From: Pristionchus mayeri
Taxonomy: Eukaryota; Nematoda; Chromadorea; Rhabditida; Neodiplogasteridae
Assembly: GCA_036245805.1 (NCBI GenBank)
Contig: BTRK01000004.1
Span: 42,868,907-42,932,906, forward strand
Direction of reading: 5' to 3'
DNA length: 64,000 bases
Under the pieces are notes generated by a model, which did not search any database, had not been told where the DNA came from, and was given only the letters and a program-made list of their open reading frames with translations. The translations under genes and the position numbers were made by a program. Below are positions 1 to 10,482 of the stretch, in pieces. Position 1 is the first letter of the stretch; each line of letters starts with the position of its first letter.

Positions 1-400
1 TAGTTGATATTAGTAGCAATGAGTTGATTACAAGTGGTAAACATTCCAGATGGGGTGAGTGGGCGGATGGAGAAAGAAGGAGTGAAGCGAGGGCTGAAGA
101 TATTATTGTCGAAAGTCTTTACGGTCAGCTATCACAATTCAGGACTAACTACTAAGCAGTAATGAACCATGACTAATGCTATGCCTTCCTAGATAAGAAG
201 TGTTACTTCTGACAACGACGCTAAAATCGGCAAAATGTTAAGAACGGATCCACTCTTCTCCAAAATTAGACACTCTCTTGACTTCTGGCACCTAGTGAAA
301 GGAATCAACAGCGACCTGAGAGAGGTAATTGTTTAGTAGTTAGAGAAGCAAAAGTTTAAAAAAATGATAAGTATACAGCATAGGTGTCCACGCCAGCGGC

Positions 401-1166
401 GGGGGGGAGGGGGGGGGGGTACTACGCAGGCACCCACATGTGGGGCGCTGCGCAAGGCTATGTATAGGTCATGGTGAAAATCGGTAGGCATGTCATGGAA
501 GGTCAAGACTTAGTACCGTACCCAATCGATCATACTGTACATATATATGTCGTATACCGATACCGTAACCTCCTACTATCTTGAACTGACTATTTTTAAA
601 AAAGTCCTGGTACCGTATGAAATGGATTCTACAATACTCAAGAAACTAACCCAGTTCCTGGGGTCAGATTCTGTTCCTTGGTTAAACATTTTTTTCTAAA
701 AATTATACATAAATTTGAGTTACGATAGGATAATTCAAAATAATTTTAGTAATGAATTTGAATTTTTAGAAAAAAATGTTTGACCCAAGGAACTGGATCT
801 GACCCAAGGAACTGGGTTACGGTAATAACTTGGGTACTGCAGAATCGATTACACACTGTACCAGGACTTTTTAAAAATACAGTTAGTTCGCGATAATCAT
901 GGACTACGGTAGTTACATACGGTATCGTGGAGTACTGTAGAGTCGATTTGATAAGGTATTTTAATTTTTGAAAAAAAATAAAGTCAGTTCGCGATAATCC
1001 GCGGTTACGGTAGTGGTATACGGTATCTACTGGTACTGCACGATCGATTGGGTACGATAGTAAGTCTTGACCTTCCATGACCTACCTATCGATTTTCACC
1101 ATGACCTATACGTGCCTTGCGCAGCGCACCACATGGGGGTCCCTGCGTAGTACCCCCCCCCCCCCT
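401..1166. repeat. Foldback (long inverted-repeat) element
   Basis: The two ends are inverted copies. The left arm (about 410-560) reads out of a G-run into a block with TACTACGCAGG, GGTCATGGTGAAAATCG and ATGGAAGGTCAAGACTTA. The right arm (about 1010-1160) carries the reverse complement of the same blocks and ends in a C-run. The interior (about 640-840) holds a second, shorter inverted pair around AGGAACTGGGT and GGTACCGTA-like words. No transposase frame is seen, so this is a non-autonomous foldback element. The exact termini are blurred by the homopolymer runs, so I could not assign a target-site duplication. The open frame at 746-1078 lies inside the repeat and is not a gene. Confidence 0.75.
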
Positions 1167-1185
1167 CATATTCACAACTGAATTC

Positions 1186-2090
1186 AGCTGAGCAAGAAGA
1201 AGAAATGCGCTTTGGTCAAGCATTGGTGGAAGTCCATTATTAATCACTGCTACCATGTCCATTACCAATACCGGAAGAGCAGGGCAAAAGGTCTCGAGAG
1301 ATGGAAGAGCGTCCTCGCTCATGTGTGTGGGCGTCATAGGCACTTCGAGAAAGTTAGTGCGATTACATAATTAAATATCTGAATATTACATTTGTTATCT
1401 CATACATGCAAATGTTAAAATGAACACAACAAAGGTGCCGTTTCTGTCTGGGATCAGCGGATGCACGCACAAGGAACTACCGGAGGCACAATATCGACAG
1501 AAAGAGCGAGGAATTCCAACTGCTCAAAAAAGTGATACTGAAGCCCACTTTCCTCGCTGGATTCCTCCGTGCTTCACCCAAGAAGAATACCTCTCCCTGT
1601 GAATCCTTCAACCGACTGATCAACCTCTATGTCCCCAAGGATATCGCCATGTAAGAAGTTATAAGACCTATGCATTATGGAAGCTGAGCGAAAGTTTAAA
1701 GAACCAGCAATGACAACGCATATTCAGCTCCCCTAACCTCTACAAGGAGAAGATCAAACTGGCGGTGTTGCATCATAACGCCATCGCAATGGCCGATCTT
1801 CTCCATCTCAGGAAGGAGAAATCCTCATATGTGACTAGAGTGAAGGGAAGAGAGGTGTTGAGCGTGAAGAGAAAGATGACTGCTGTAGATCACAAATGGA
1901 GAGGAGAAGTTAGTATTCTTAATAAGATTCCACCTCAGTAATATATATAGTAGTAGAAAACAAAAAAATATTGCAGGTCTGGAAGGAAGTGCAAGAAGTG
2001 GTTCGCCAAAGGAAGCTGGACGCATACCTCAAGAAGATCGGCGCCCCGATTCGTTCACCTATGTGAAGACCCTCTACGGGGAGGAGCAGG
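1186..2090 (+). pseudogene. Decayed transposase-derived gene (metazoan repeat-associated family)
   Basis: Several plus-strand blocks in different frames resemble one protein family found in many copies in cnidarian, fish and arthropod genomes and usually treated as transposon-derived. About 1190-1340 encodes KHWWKSIINHCY and RWKSVLAHVCGRHRHFE. About 1515-1650 encodes EFQLLKKVILKPTFLAGFL and ESFNRLINLYVPKDIAM. About 1740-1900 encodes YKEKIKLAVLHHNAIAMADL. About 1978-2065 encodes VWKEVQEVVRQRKLDAYLKK. The order fits the C-terminal half of the family, but the blocks are joined by frameshifts and unclear introns and no start is visible. The family is recalled from memory, not searched. A host gene domesticated from such an element is the alternative, but the frame breaks argue against function. 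Confidence 0.5.
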
Positions 2091-2599
2091 GCCAGGAGGA
2101 AGGGAATGCGGTAGAAGATGGAGGAGAGAGTGACGTGTCCGTCGAGTTGGGAGGAGGATACGGAGAAGAGGTCGACTCGGACTCGAACCCCATCATGGAC
2201 CCGATCATGTTCAGTGATGAACGCGATTCGGAGTCGGATCATGAGAGGGGAGAGACGAGGGAGGAGACCTTTTCTTCTGGTTCCAACTGGAACGAAGGAG
2301 TGGAGGAGGAGCCGAAGACTCCAGCTGGTTGTGGAAGGGGGCGAAGAGAGCAAGGGAAGGCGAGAGGAGGCACCAGAAGGAAGGGAAGAGCGGCCAAGGT
2401 GGCAGAGGAAGGCGAGACATCTGAGGAAGAGGGAGAGGGCGAAGATGGAGGGGAGGAGAAGCAGCGAGAGAGGAAGAGGGGAAGAACCGGATGGAGAAGA
2501 GGAAGGTTACGAGGGGGATGGGAACGAGCCAGCCCAGAGGGGCAGAGGGAAGAAGTCGGATTAGTTCATAGGAACATGCAGGGACTGGACAATTGTTAG
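2063..2599 (+). other. Highly charged low-complexity open frame, probably 3' part of the preceding relic
   Basis: A 178-residue open frame almost entirely of Glu, Gly, Arg and Lys, with an acidic first half and an Arg-rich second half (about residues 100-165). It follows directly on the transposase relic: SFTYVKTLYGEEQ lies just before the acidic tract and could be the relic's own continuation in a shifted frame. Purine-rich DNA gives long open frames by chance, and a second frame (2118-2564) is equally open. I do not claim a functional protein. Its last 180 bases recur at 3717-3900. Confidence 0.3.
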
Positions 2600-2645
2600 G
2601 GGCACATGCTTATTTTCCAATTTTCATCATTATTAGTCACCTACG
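2462..2645 (+). repeat. Direct duplication, copy 1 (copy 2 at 3717-3900)
   Basis: The block from the AGAGAGGAAGAGGGGAAGAA region through CATCATTATTAGTCACCTA is present again about 1.25 kb downstream with only one or a few differences. It covers the end of the charged open frame and about 45 bases beyond its stop. The flanks differ. Copy 1 continues into unrelated DNA at about 2645. Confidence 0.85.
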
Positions 2646-2649
2646 TTAG

Positions 2650-3700
2650 GTTGAACTCGACGATATGGCTACATACACGATTCTTGACATTTCTCCCTCA
2701 CTGACCGTTACTTGAATGGATCTCTGGAATCACAATTTCATTCACATTATTCGTCAGATCAACTGAGAAACTAATGTTAGAGATCAGATTAATACCACCT
2801 GCTAATATCTTTCAAATTGAGTAATATTTGTTTACATGCGCAAGTACTGTGTTCTATGCATTTCGAGAATAACATATTTCGAGAGTTATTGTCCGCTCTA
2901 TTGTCACTCGAAGTTGTACTTTGCTGGAATCTTTTCGAGCAAAAATGAAATTAGTCCTTCGCTCTCACCAGATTGGCTTTCACTCGCTTCACAGCAGTCA
3001 AAATATTTAGTGAGAAGGTGAGTACAGTTTCATTCAACGATATTGATCAAGCAATATCTTTCAGATTTTCTAGCTTTGTTTTTAGTTATGTTCCGCACTT
3101 CATATCATCATCGTGTGATTTTGTTTATAATTCCTCGATGCAGCTGACGATCTGCTGAATAATACTTGACAAGAATGACGATTGCCATGGAATGGGATAT
3201 TGTAAATGTGACGAGCTGCTCTGACTAGTCCCTATCAATGTCGATAACTTGATTGAAAAATGTCTAGCATGATTAAATAATTATCAATGTATCATCCGTG
3301 ATAATCGAGCAGTGCTTTGTTCGTTTAGTGCTAAATCGATACCTTTCTAACCAGAAACTGATTTGATCAAATGGACACATCGACGATTAGAGTGACAATA
3401 TGGATCTCTCAGCAGGGTCATTAGTGAGGTGACATCAGTAGATACAGAGAAGAAGGGAGAAATATCACGAGCGAGGTGAATCATTCCGACATCGATTGCC
3501 GATAAAAAGAAAAAAGGGAAACGGGGAAATGAATCACGCCTCCGTCCATACAAAATGATTCCTCGATCCATCTCGCTGTGCACCCCCTCGTTTAATTCAA
3601 CTTCTTTTTCCTCGAAAATATTGCATTATTAGCATTATCGCCCCTCGATGATAATTGATTTCCCCTAAACTCGAATTATTGTTGACCATATTCTTACAAA
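2650..3700. other. No recognisable gene
   Basis: AT-rich DNA. The open frames here (2836-3021, 2973-3158, 3347-3583 minus) show no domain, no splice-linked partner and no homology that I recognise. Confidence 0.5.
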
Positions 3701-3716
3701 ATTTTTTTGAGGAAGA

Positions 3717-3900
3717 CGAAGAGAGAAAGAGGGGAAGAAGCGGATGGAGAAGAGGAAGGTTACGAGGGGGATGGGAACGAGCCAGCCCAGAGGGGCAGAG
3801 GGAAGAAGTCGGATTAGTTCATAGGAACATGCAGGGACTGGACAATTGTTAGGGGCACATGCTTATTTTCCAATTTTCATCATTATTAGTCACCTATGTT
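3717..3900 (+). repeat. Direct duplication, copy 2 of 2462-2645
   Basis: Nearly identical to 2462-2645 over about 180 bases. Here it sits just downstream (on the minus strand) of the esterase fragment, where the last esterase exon would be expected. The duplication may therefore have displaced the exon that should carry the catalytic histidine. Confidence 0.85.
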
Positions 3901-3984
3901 ATCCTCAATTTGTACTTGTGTTGATGGTGATTAATAAATAACTTTTGAAAAATATACCACCCTTGTCCCTCCGCTCCTACTCAC

Positions 3985-5340
3985 CTCGGCCTCCTTCAGT
4001 CGATGGGCGTAGATGGCTCCCTCATCTCGCAGCACGTCGAACTCGCACGTGGCGACAAGGGCGCGCGGCAGGTCGGACAGATCGGGCTGCATCATCGGAG
4101 CGAAGTCCGGATTCGTCAGGAACGGCGTGACGTACTCCTGCAGATTGTGATAGATTATCGTAGCCAAGGCTACCGCAGAACATGGGCACCCTTGATTCTA
4201 GCAGCAAAAGCCATCCCGGTTTTGGATAATACTTCTGCCAGTTTTAGTGCACCAGTTTCCGCAAACCTTGCCGGATTTGTATCTGAACTAGTGGGCACCA
4301 TCCCCGGTTTTAAAACAGCAATCACTGCCCACGTATGGGCTACCGTACCATCAGCTCCTTCTTGACGATCACCTGCTGCGGGAGATCCGTACCGTTGATA
4401 TCGTCGCGGAAGGCCTCCGGTAGTACGTTGTAGTCCATGTACTGTAATGATCAATACTCGTTCATACCGTAAGTATCAATCGATACCGTACCTGATTCCT
4501 GAGACGAATGGCCTCCTGGCTCACGTCACGTGTCCGTTGGTGATTGCGGCGTGGGCGAACTCTGGGTGCGCATTCACGTCGACGCCCGCGTACCACAGGT
4601 AGTAAAAGGCCACGGAGAGGGGGTCTACAACAATATCATTATAAAAAACATGGTTTCGGCTGATACTAGTGTGTGCCTGCATACATCCAGGAAATCCTCT
4701 CCTAAGGTATACTGTGTTTTGGAATACAAATATAAAGAGGATGAATCGAAAAATTGAATAATTAAATGACCACGATAAATATGTTAATGTTGAGTTGAAT
4801 GGAGTGATATTCCATCGAGATAATTGCCGCTGTTTATACAAGCCCTCACTAGAGATGGTCACCACTTTCCCCACGTCCATACTAGGGATGGCCAAGCGAG
4901 GAGCCTAGCGACCTCACTATACGACCCTATTCGGCCATCCCATTCCCTAGGTCTCTCGCTTACCTGGGAAATCCCGTTAGATATCGATTAGATATTGATT
5001 GATCAATGACCAAAACCTGTTTCAACCACAGGAGGTCATCCTTCATCTGATCCATTTCCCATCCTTGTATGTCATCGGACAGATTCATGTAGGCACGCGC
5101 TTCTTCCACAGTCATGTCCTGGGAATATCAAAGATCAATTTCAACCACAGTCGTATACCTTTATCATCTCGGCCATATAGGATGAGCCAGCCTCGGAGAT
5201 CGGCGGAATGTCGAGGTACCTGTGTGAGATTGGCGTTATCGTTTGTCATATTTTCGAAAAATATAGAAATAATATTTAAAAATTCTTACATTGCTGAAAA
5301 CGTCGTGGGTAGTGCGTAGTAGTCGTCGTGGGTAGTGCCT
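3985..5340 (-). pseudogene. Arylacetamide-deacetylase-like esterase, C-terminal exons (broken)
   Basis: Minus-strand exons of a hormone-sensitive-lipase/AADAC-type alpha/beta hydrolase, an ER-membrane esterase family. The clearest exon (4137-3985) encodes VTPFLTNPDF, LPRALVATCEFDVLRDEGA and IYAHRLKEAE. The Asp of FDVLRDEG is the acid of the catalytic triad. Upstream exons are 4441-4349 (YMDYNVLPEAFRDD), 4624-4492 (DPLSVAFYYLWYAGVDV), about 5117-5026 (MTVEEARAYMNLSDD) and about 5219-5157 (YLDIPPISEAGSSYMAEM). Exon 4624-4492 does not keep frame: HVT is followed by a stop, and SQEAIRLRNQ continues in another frame. The exon with the catalytic His is missing downstream, and the HGGG and GDSAGG exons are missing upstream, where a MITE and a mariner sit. 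I call it a broken gene; distant exons outside the window cannot be excluded. Confidence 0.7.
4138..4348. repeat. Probable small insertion inside an esterase intron
   Basis: The intron between two esterase exons begins and ends with inverted words (GTAGCCnnGGCTACCG near 4161 and GGGCTACCGTAC near 4338). The rest is unlike neighbouring sequence. This suggests a short palindromic MITE that makes up most of the 211-base intron. Confidence 0.35.
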
Positions 5341-5520
5341 CGAAGAAGCGTCGTTCTAGTGGCGCGATCTGGGACTGAAAGGACACCAATTTTAATTGGA
5401 CATCGGGTAAAACCACCGAACCCTCACGAGACCGTACCCGTCCGCAGTATTTGTTGTCGCTGTTGTGGCGCGTTTCTACCTCTTGCTCGGTGGGGTGGGG
5501 TGGGAAACTACAAAATATTA

Positions 5521-5898
5521 GGGGCTTCTGCAGTTGAGGGGCAAAAGGCTCCGCCCACTTTTTCTTCTGCTTCTCTACCCCCTACGCTCTCCCCGGTGCT
5601 CTAGCTGTAATCGCTCACCTTTCTGTGCGCATCGTTGCCTAAGCCGACTTATAGCCTAAGCGGTAAGCAACGTTAGGGTCTCCCCGCTTCGCGGGTCGCC
5701 CCTAACGTTGCTTACTGGGCGACCCGCTTCGCGGGTCGCCAAGTATGACAAGGAAAGGACTGCTCTCTCTGCGAACCCTGCTTGTCTGGCGCTCTCGCCT
5801 GTTTCGCAATCGGGGAAGCAGGGTGCCTAGGGAGGGCGTAGGGGGTAGACGCAGAGGAAAGTGGGCGGAGCCTCTTGCCCCTCAACTGCAGAAGTGCC
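5521..5898. mobile_element. Non-autonomous hAT-like MITE with 8-bp target duplication
   Basis: 378 bp. About 45-bp terminal inverted repeats share CTTCTGCAGTTGAGGGGCAA and GGCTCCGCCCACTTT. The element is bounded by an exact 8-bp direct repeat AAATATTA (5513-5520 and 5899-5906). The interior holds a second inverted pair (GGTAAGCAACGTTAGGG and its complement) around CGCTTCGCGGGTCGCC. An 8-bp duplication is typical of hAT-group transposases. There is no coding capacity. Confidence 0.8.
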
Positions 5899-5917
5899 AA
5901 ATATTATCCTTGAAATA

Positions 5918-7167
5918 TTAGGTTGAACAGAAAGTCTTTATAAACTTTTTATATCCCTTCTTCTGACAATTAAGCGCAAAAGCGAAATCAAACGTATGCA
6001 CCATTGTTATCTACGACAAATCTCCAACGTTCAGGCAACTTATGGATTCCCTCCTTATAGAACCCATCTCGGCGCGAATCAAAATATTGCTTGAGTGCGG
6101 CCTCGATCACCCCACGGGAAGTGAAGGATCTCTGATCGAGATGACGGGTCAGATCCGAGAACAACCAATAATCCGAAGGGGCCAAGCCAGGAGAATACGG
6201 TGCATGAGGGAGAACCATCCAGCCGTATTTGGACAGCTCCTGCTTGACCTGCCGTGCAACATGGGGTCGGGCGTTATCGTGTTGATAGTACACTTTCTTG
6301 CCGTTCAGGGCAGATTGTGCGAATTTCTTCTTGAGATTCCGTAGTTGTTTAGTGTAGACATATCCAGTAATTATCCGCTTCTCGGGTAGGAGCTCCCAGT
6401 CAATCGGGCCATCCACTCCCCACCAGGCAGAGAGCAAGATTTTCATAGGGTGAAGGTCAGGTTTTGCGACGTCCTGTGGGGTCTCATTGGCATCCACCCA
6501 CTGTGCCCTCCTATGGTGATTCTCATTGCAGACCCACTTCTCGACCCCTGTTATGAGACGGTCCAACCATCGATCTCCAGCGTGATGAGTGAGTAGAGAA
6601 AGGGAATCGTCGACACGGTGGTCAAACTGGTCTTGGGTCTATTTGTGGGGTATGAAACGGCCTAGCTTCTTCTTCTTGCCAATGGAGACCAATCATTTTA
6701 CGATGGTGCTTTGCGATACCCCAAGTGTGGCTGCCATGTCGCGGGTATTTGGAAAGGATCCAATTCCACTACGATCCGTAGCGCATCCAAATCCAGCTCG
6801 GGTGGCCTCCCAGACCGGTCATGATCATCCATGGAAAAGTCCCCCTTCTCGAAGAGTTGGTACCAATTGCGCATGGTCTGGTAGTGAGTGGCATATGAAT
6901 CGTACACTTCAGCCAACTGACGTTCCTATTCCTTCATTGTAGTGTGAGAGAGGAATACGAATAACAGAACGTTGCGGATGTGCAAGGCCGTGGGAACAAA
7001 CATCGTGGTCTTACTAGTGGCAGAATGAAAGGCGTGGAATGGGGAGTTGTTGACCACATAGTCCCTTTGTCATGTGTTATTCACTAGAGGCGAGGGAACA
7101 CCAAAGGTCTCGTGCACTGAGCAGTGATAGAGCAAAACAGTTTATAAAGACTTTCTGTTCAACCTAA
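5918..7167 (-). mobile_element. Full-length mariner element
   Basis: 1250 bp bounded by 29-bp perfect inverted repeats beginning TTAGGTTGAACAGAAAGTCT, with TA on both sides (5916-5917 and 7168-7169). The length, the TTAGGTTG terminus and the TA duplication are those of mariner. It carries a broken transposase on the minus strand and lies between the two parts of the esterase gene. Confidence 0.95.
5988..6916 (-). pseudogene. Mariner transposase, inactivated
   Basis: Cut-and-paste DNA transposase. The N-terminal helix-turn-helix part is at 6916-6698 (YQLFEKGDFSMDDHDRSGRP). The catalytic part is the 192-residue frame 6566-5988. The second and third catalytic aspartates are present (QHDNARPH and APSDYWLF) with exactly 34 residues between them, the DD34D spacing of mariner. 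The first catalytic Asp, normally in a TGDE-W motif, is replaced: the sequence reads ITGVEKW. The N- and C-terminal parts are also in different frames across about 6570-6700. The C-terminal LPERWRFVVDNNGAYV is typical. The copy cannot be catalytically active as read. Confidence 0.92.
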
Positions 7168-7212
7168 TATTTTCGTTTTTTTTCAATTTTTTATTTAAAA
7201 TATTTAAAAATA

Positions 7213-7591
7213 ACTTACCGCCGCGGCTAGTTGGGGATGAGCTGCATGTCGGAGTTGGTGACGTTTGGTAGTGGGATGACAAAGTCGGAGTTGATTCCAG
7301 ACTGCACCTGCAGTATAAGGTCCAATCAGTAGCTGCAGTACTCCTATATTCGAAAATTCCACGAGTCATTCGCACAGTGACACCACTTTCATGTTTCATC
7401 GACACCTCATAAATGAATCCTCCGAAACGCGAACCTCGCGGTGGAACTTGGGAGAACAGTCGGGGGTACTGCTTGTGGGAGAAGCTCTCGACCATCTGCT
7501 GGAAGCCGAACCACTTGAAGTGCGCCGACACCAGCTTGTACGCGCAACTCAAGCTCAAGATCGGAAGTTTGAATTGTCGAAGCCTATGCAA
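7213..7591 (-). pseudogene. Esterase N-terminal exon fragment
   Basis: Minus-strand frame reading SCAYKLVSAHFKWFGF, YPRLFSQVPPRGSRF and KHESGVTVRM. The last block resembles the strand just before the oxyanion-hole region of AADAC-type esterases (GV-VR-Y). The HGGGW motif that should follow is not found. The mariner lies 45 bases further along the gene, and the RTE element replaces everything upstream of about 7555. Assignment to the same gene as 3985-5340 rests on strand, order and family resemblance. Confidence 0.45.
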
Positions 7592-9101
7592 AAGTGATCG
7601 AATAGTGGAATTTGAGGAGTCCGTGAGTAAATTGTCGTTCGATGTTATCGCCCTTCAAGAGACTCGCCGAACTGGCTTTACTTCTATGACTCTATCGCAA
7701 TCCAACCATCTATTCCACGCTTACGGCTTACGATCACTATATGGAACAGGATTTCTAATTCATTCGAAATGGGCAGCTCATGCCGATTTCCACTATCTGA
7801 CCGACCGCCTCTCATATCTCGATATCGACAAAATGGGATTGAGGATCGTATCAATTTACCTTCCAACAAGCGAGTCTCCCGATGCTGACTATGAGGGTGT
7901 TTTGAATGAACTGCAGACACTGTTAGACGCTCCCTCCAGTCGTGCTCACCTACCGGGTGTTGGGAGACGTCGAGTGGTTGTCTGCGGTGATTTCAATTGC
8001 AAGGTTGGATCACGGCTGGCCAAACATGAAGAGTGGATAGGGAGACACGGACTCGGAATGCGTAATGAAAGAGGACAAGTTCTGGGAGATTTTTGTTGTG
8101 CTAATAAATTGAAGATCATGAATACGAGATTTGACAAGCGAGAGAGTCGCAAGTGGTCATGGCAATCACCTGATATGAAAACGAAAAATTTGATCGATTT
8201 CATACTCTGCCAGGATCCTTCACTTTTTCTTGATGTCTCCATAGTTGGATCTCACTCGTTCTTGTCCGATCATCGCCTTATTATGGCCAGAATACGAATC
8301 AATCAGAAAGAACGAACACGACACCGACCTCCAAGAAACAATCAGAGACTGTCAATTCCTGCATTCGCAGCATCTATGGCAAGCCAGCAAACCAATCTAT
8401 CAAACTACCAGGAGATCGTGAGTTCGATGAAAAACATAGCGGCAACTTGCATGATTCCTGATCCGAAACCCAAGAGATTAAGCTACAAGACGGAACAATT
8501 GATGAGAAGTAGAAACATGCTACGAAAGCAACCTCCTACCGCACTGAATAGGATAAATCTAGCTGTGACTAGCAAAGCTCTAAGGTTCTCTCTCAATGAC
8601 GATCTACATCGACGGCATGTGCTGTTTGTCGAGGAGGCAGTACGGTACGGTAGAAGGACGAAATTGGCTCTACGTAAATCAGAAATTGGAAGAACTACGT
8701 TAAGTAGACTAATGAAAGATGATGGAAGTGTAGCCGCCAATAGAAGCCAAGTATCCCAAACAGTTCAATCGTACTATAACCGCCTATACTCATCAACTAT
8801 TCAAATCGCCCAATCAAAATACGGTAGCGATGACACATTTCCTTCGATCCTCTCAAGTGAAATTATGTTGGCTATAGCTCGATTAAAGAATGTAAAAGCT
8901 CCAGGCCAAGACAAGATAAGTGCAGAAATGATAAAGGCAAGTGCGGAGACTCTAACGAAACACTTCCTCGTATTATTTAACGAGTGGATCGAAAGGGAGG
9001 AGATTCCCGACGAGCTCTCAGATTCGAAAATTTCATTGATATTCAAAAAAGGATCGCCACTCAAGATAGGAAATTACCGCCCAATAGCCCTGATGAACTA
9101 G
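7553..9101 (+). pseudogene. RTE endonuclease and N-terminal reverse transcriptase part
   Basis: Endonuclease/exonuclease/phosphatase fold with its motifs in order: IGSLNCRSL, ALQETRR (catalytic Glu), VVVCGDFNCKVG, and LSDHRLIMARI (catalytic Asp-His). A linker follows, then the start of reverse transcriptase (KAPGQDKISAEMIKASAE and NYRPIALMN). The frame ends in TAG at 9099-9101, but homology continues in the same frame (TYKLFTSVIDNRI), so the stop is a point mutation. The open frame formally starts at 7413 in esterase antisense sequence; true homology starts at about 7553. Confidence 0.9.
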
Positions 9102-9920
9102 ACATACAAGCTCTTCACCTCAGTTATCGACAATCGTATTGAAATGATACTATCAGAGAACCAGCCGAGTGAGCAAGCAGGATTTCGTCGAAACTATTCA
9201 ACCACTGATCACATATTCACTCTCTCGGAGCTAATCAGCAAGTCAAATGAGTATCAGTTTCCTCTATATTTAATATTCATTGACTACCGAAAAGCTTTCG
9301 ACTCGGTAGAATTCCATCATGTTTGGGAGGCTCTGAATAATCAAGGCGTTCATAGCAAGATCATAAATACTCTAAGTGCAATCTATTCCAAAGCAAAAGT
9401 CTCGGTGAGAGTTGGCAGTGATCGAGTACCTGTCGACATTCGGAGAGGAGTACGCCAAGGGGATCCGATTAGCCCGCACTTATTCAATGCAGTATTGGAG
9501 GGAATATTTCGAAGAATGGATTGGTCAGCCTATGGAGTGAATGTAAACGGCCAGCGAATGAACCACCTTCGCTACGCCGATGACGTAGTTCTCATATCTC
9601 ACAGTGCAACCGAAAGCAATACTATGTTGCAAGAACTATCAAGAAGAAGTAAAGAGGTTGGCTTGGAGATCAACATAGTCAAAACAGTCATAATGTCCAA
9701 TACAACACGAGTCCCTATGTTCATCGGCAATGATCGAATAGATTACGCTGATTCATTCATATACTTGGGCACGCGTCTATCGTTTGATCAAACTCTCACT
9801 CTTGAAATTAATAGAAGAATAGGAGGATCTTGGAGAGCCTATAACAAGGAGATGCGCCGTTGGGCCGAAAGTACGCCTTTTCCGAATGTGCGTCGAGCCT
9901 TCGCTAACTTACGGAAGTGA
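9102..9920 (+). pseudogene. RTE reverse transcriptase core
   Basis: Continuation of the RTE polyprotein after the TAG. EQAGFRRNYSTTDHIFTLSE, FIDYRKAFDSVEF, RRGVRQGDPISPHLFNAVLE and the catalytic YADDVVLISHS box are all present. Frame is lost near 9890, where the downstream module (SLTYGSETW) continues in another frame. RNA-templated DNA synthesis at the nick is the family role. Confidence 0.92.
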
Positions 9921-10311
9921 AACTTGGAGCACCACAGCAAGAGACAGAAAACGGCTCATTGTTGCTCAAAGAAACATGATGCGCAAGATGATTGGAGTGA
10001 CCCGAATGGACCGAATATCAAACGCAACGCTGTCTCAACGTGTCCCTTTAACCGATATCAGAGTTCGAGTAATGATAAGGAAGAGGAGATGGGCGGAGAG
10101 ACTAGCCACCTTAACCGATGATCGTTGGTCCAAGAGAGTGTACGAGTGGATTCCGTGGGATTGCACAAGACCCGTTGGACGACCTAGAGTCAGATGGAGA
10201 GACGAACTCACTAAAGAACACGGTGTGCACTGGCAACGCGTATACAGGGAAAACCCGACTGAATGGAAGATTGGCATTGTTCGACAGGCCTCTGCCTTGA
10301 CGCTCGAATAA
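9886..10311 (+). pseudogene. RTE C-terminal module
   Basis: Reads LTYGSETWSTTARDRKRL, RNMMRKMIGVTRMDRI and RPVGRPRVRWRDELTK. The GRP-RW-DE block is the usual C-terminal tail of RTE/Bov-B type proteins. It is joined to the reverse transcriptase by a frameshift around 9886-9920 and ends at a TAA just before the 3' TGATTAA repeat. Confidence 0.88.
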
Positions 10312-10334
10312 ATGATTAATGATTATCAAACAGA

Positions 10335-10482
10335 AACAATTTTTGTAATAGTTTTATTCAGAAATGAATTACAATTAGAATCAAATTCATCGGCAAATAC
10401 CCGACCATCCTCTGAGGATCTTGCATAAAAATGTTGGTGTGCACAAACAATACAAAGATCGTAACTAACGATTTCCATGTTG
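10335..10482 (-). pseudogene. Short protein-frame-conserved segment, copy 1
   Basis: On the minus strand this reads MEIVSYDLCIVCAHQH, then FYARSSEDGRVFADEF and DSNCNSFLNKTITKI. A related segment at 12490-12660 conserves the same frame with many substitutions, which suggests a former or present coding exon. It is cut by the 3' end of the RTE insertion. The function is not recognised. CIVC could be half of a zinc-binding motif, but that is speculation. Confidence 0.35.

Larger units (their letters stand above)
7550..10330 (+). mobile_element. RTE-type non-LTR retrotransposon, nearly full length
   Basis: A single long protein-coding region with an apurinic-endonuclease domain followed by reverse transcriptase and the C-terminal module typical of RTE elements. 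The 3' end has no poly(A) but a short repeat (AATAAATGATTAATGATTA at about 10309-10327), as in RTE elements. There are no long terminal repeats. The 5' boundary (about 7550) is where endonuclease homology begins and esterase sequence on the other strand ends. One in-frame stop and one frameshift interrupt the frame, so this copy is inactive but young-looking. Confidence 0.9.

Noticed and set aside
2118..2564. Second Arg/Glu-rich frame as a nuclear protein
   Set aside because: Purine-rich low-complexity DNA is open in several frames, and part of it is copied without the start at 3717.
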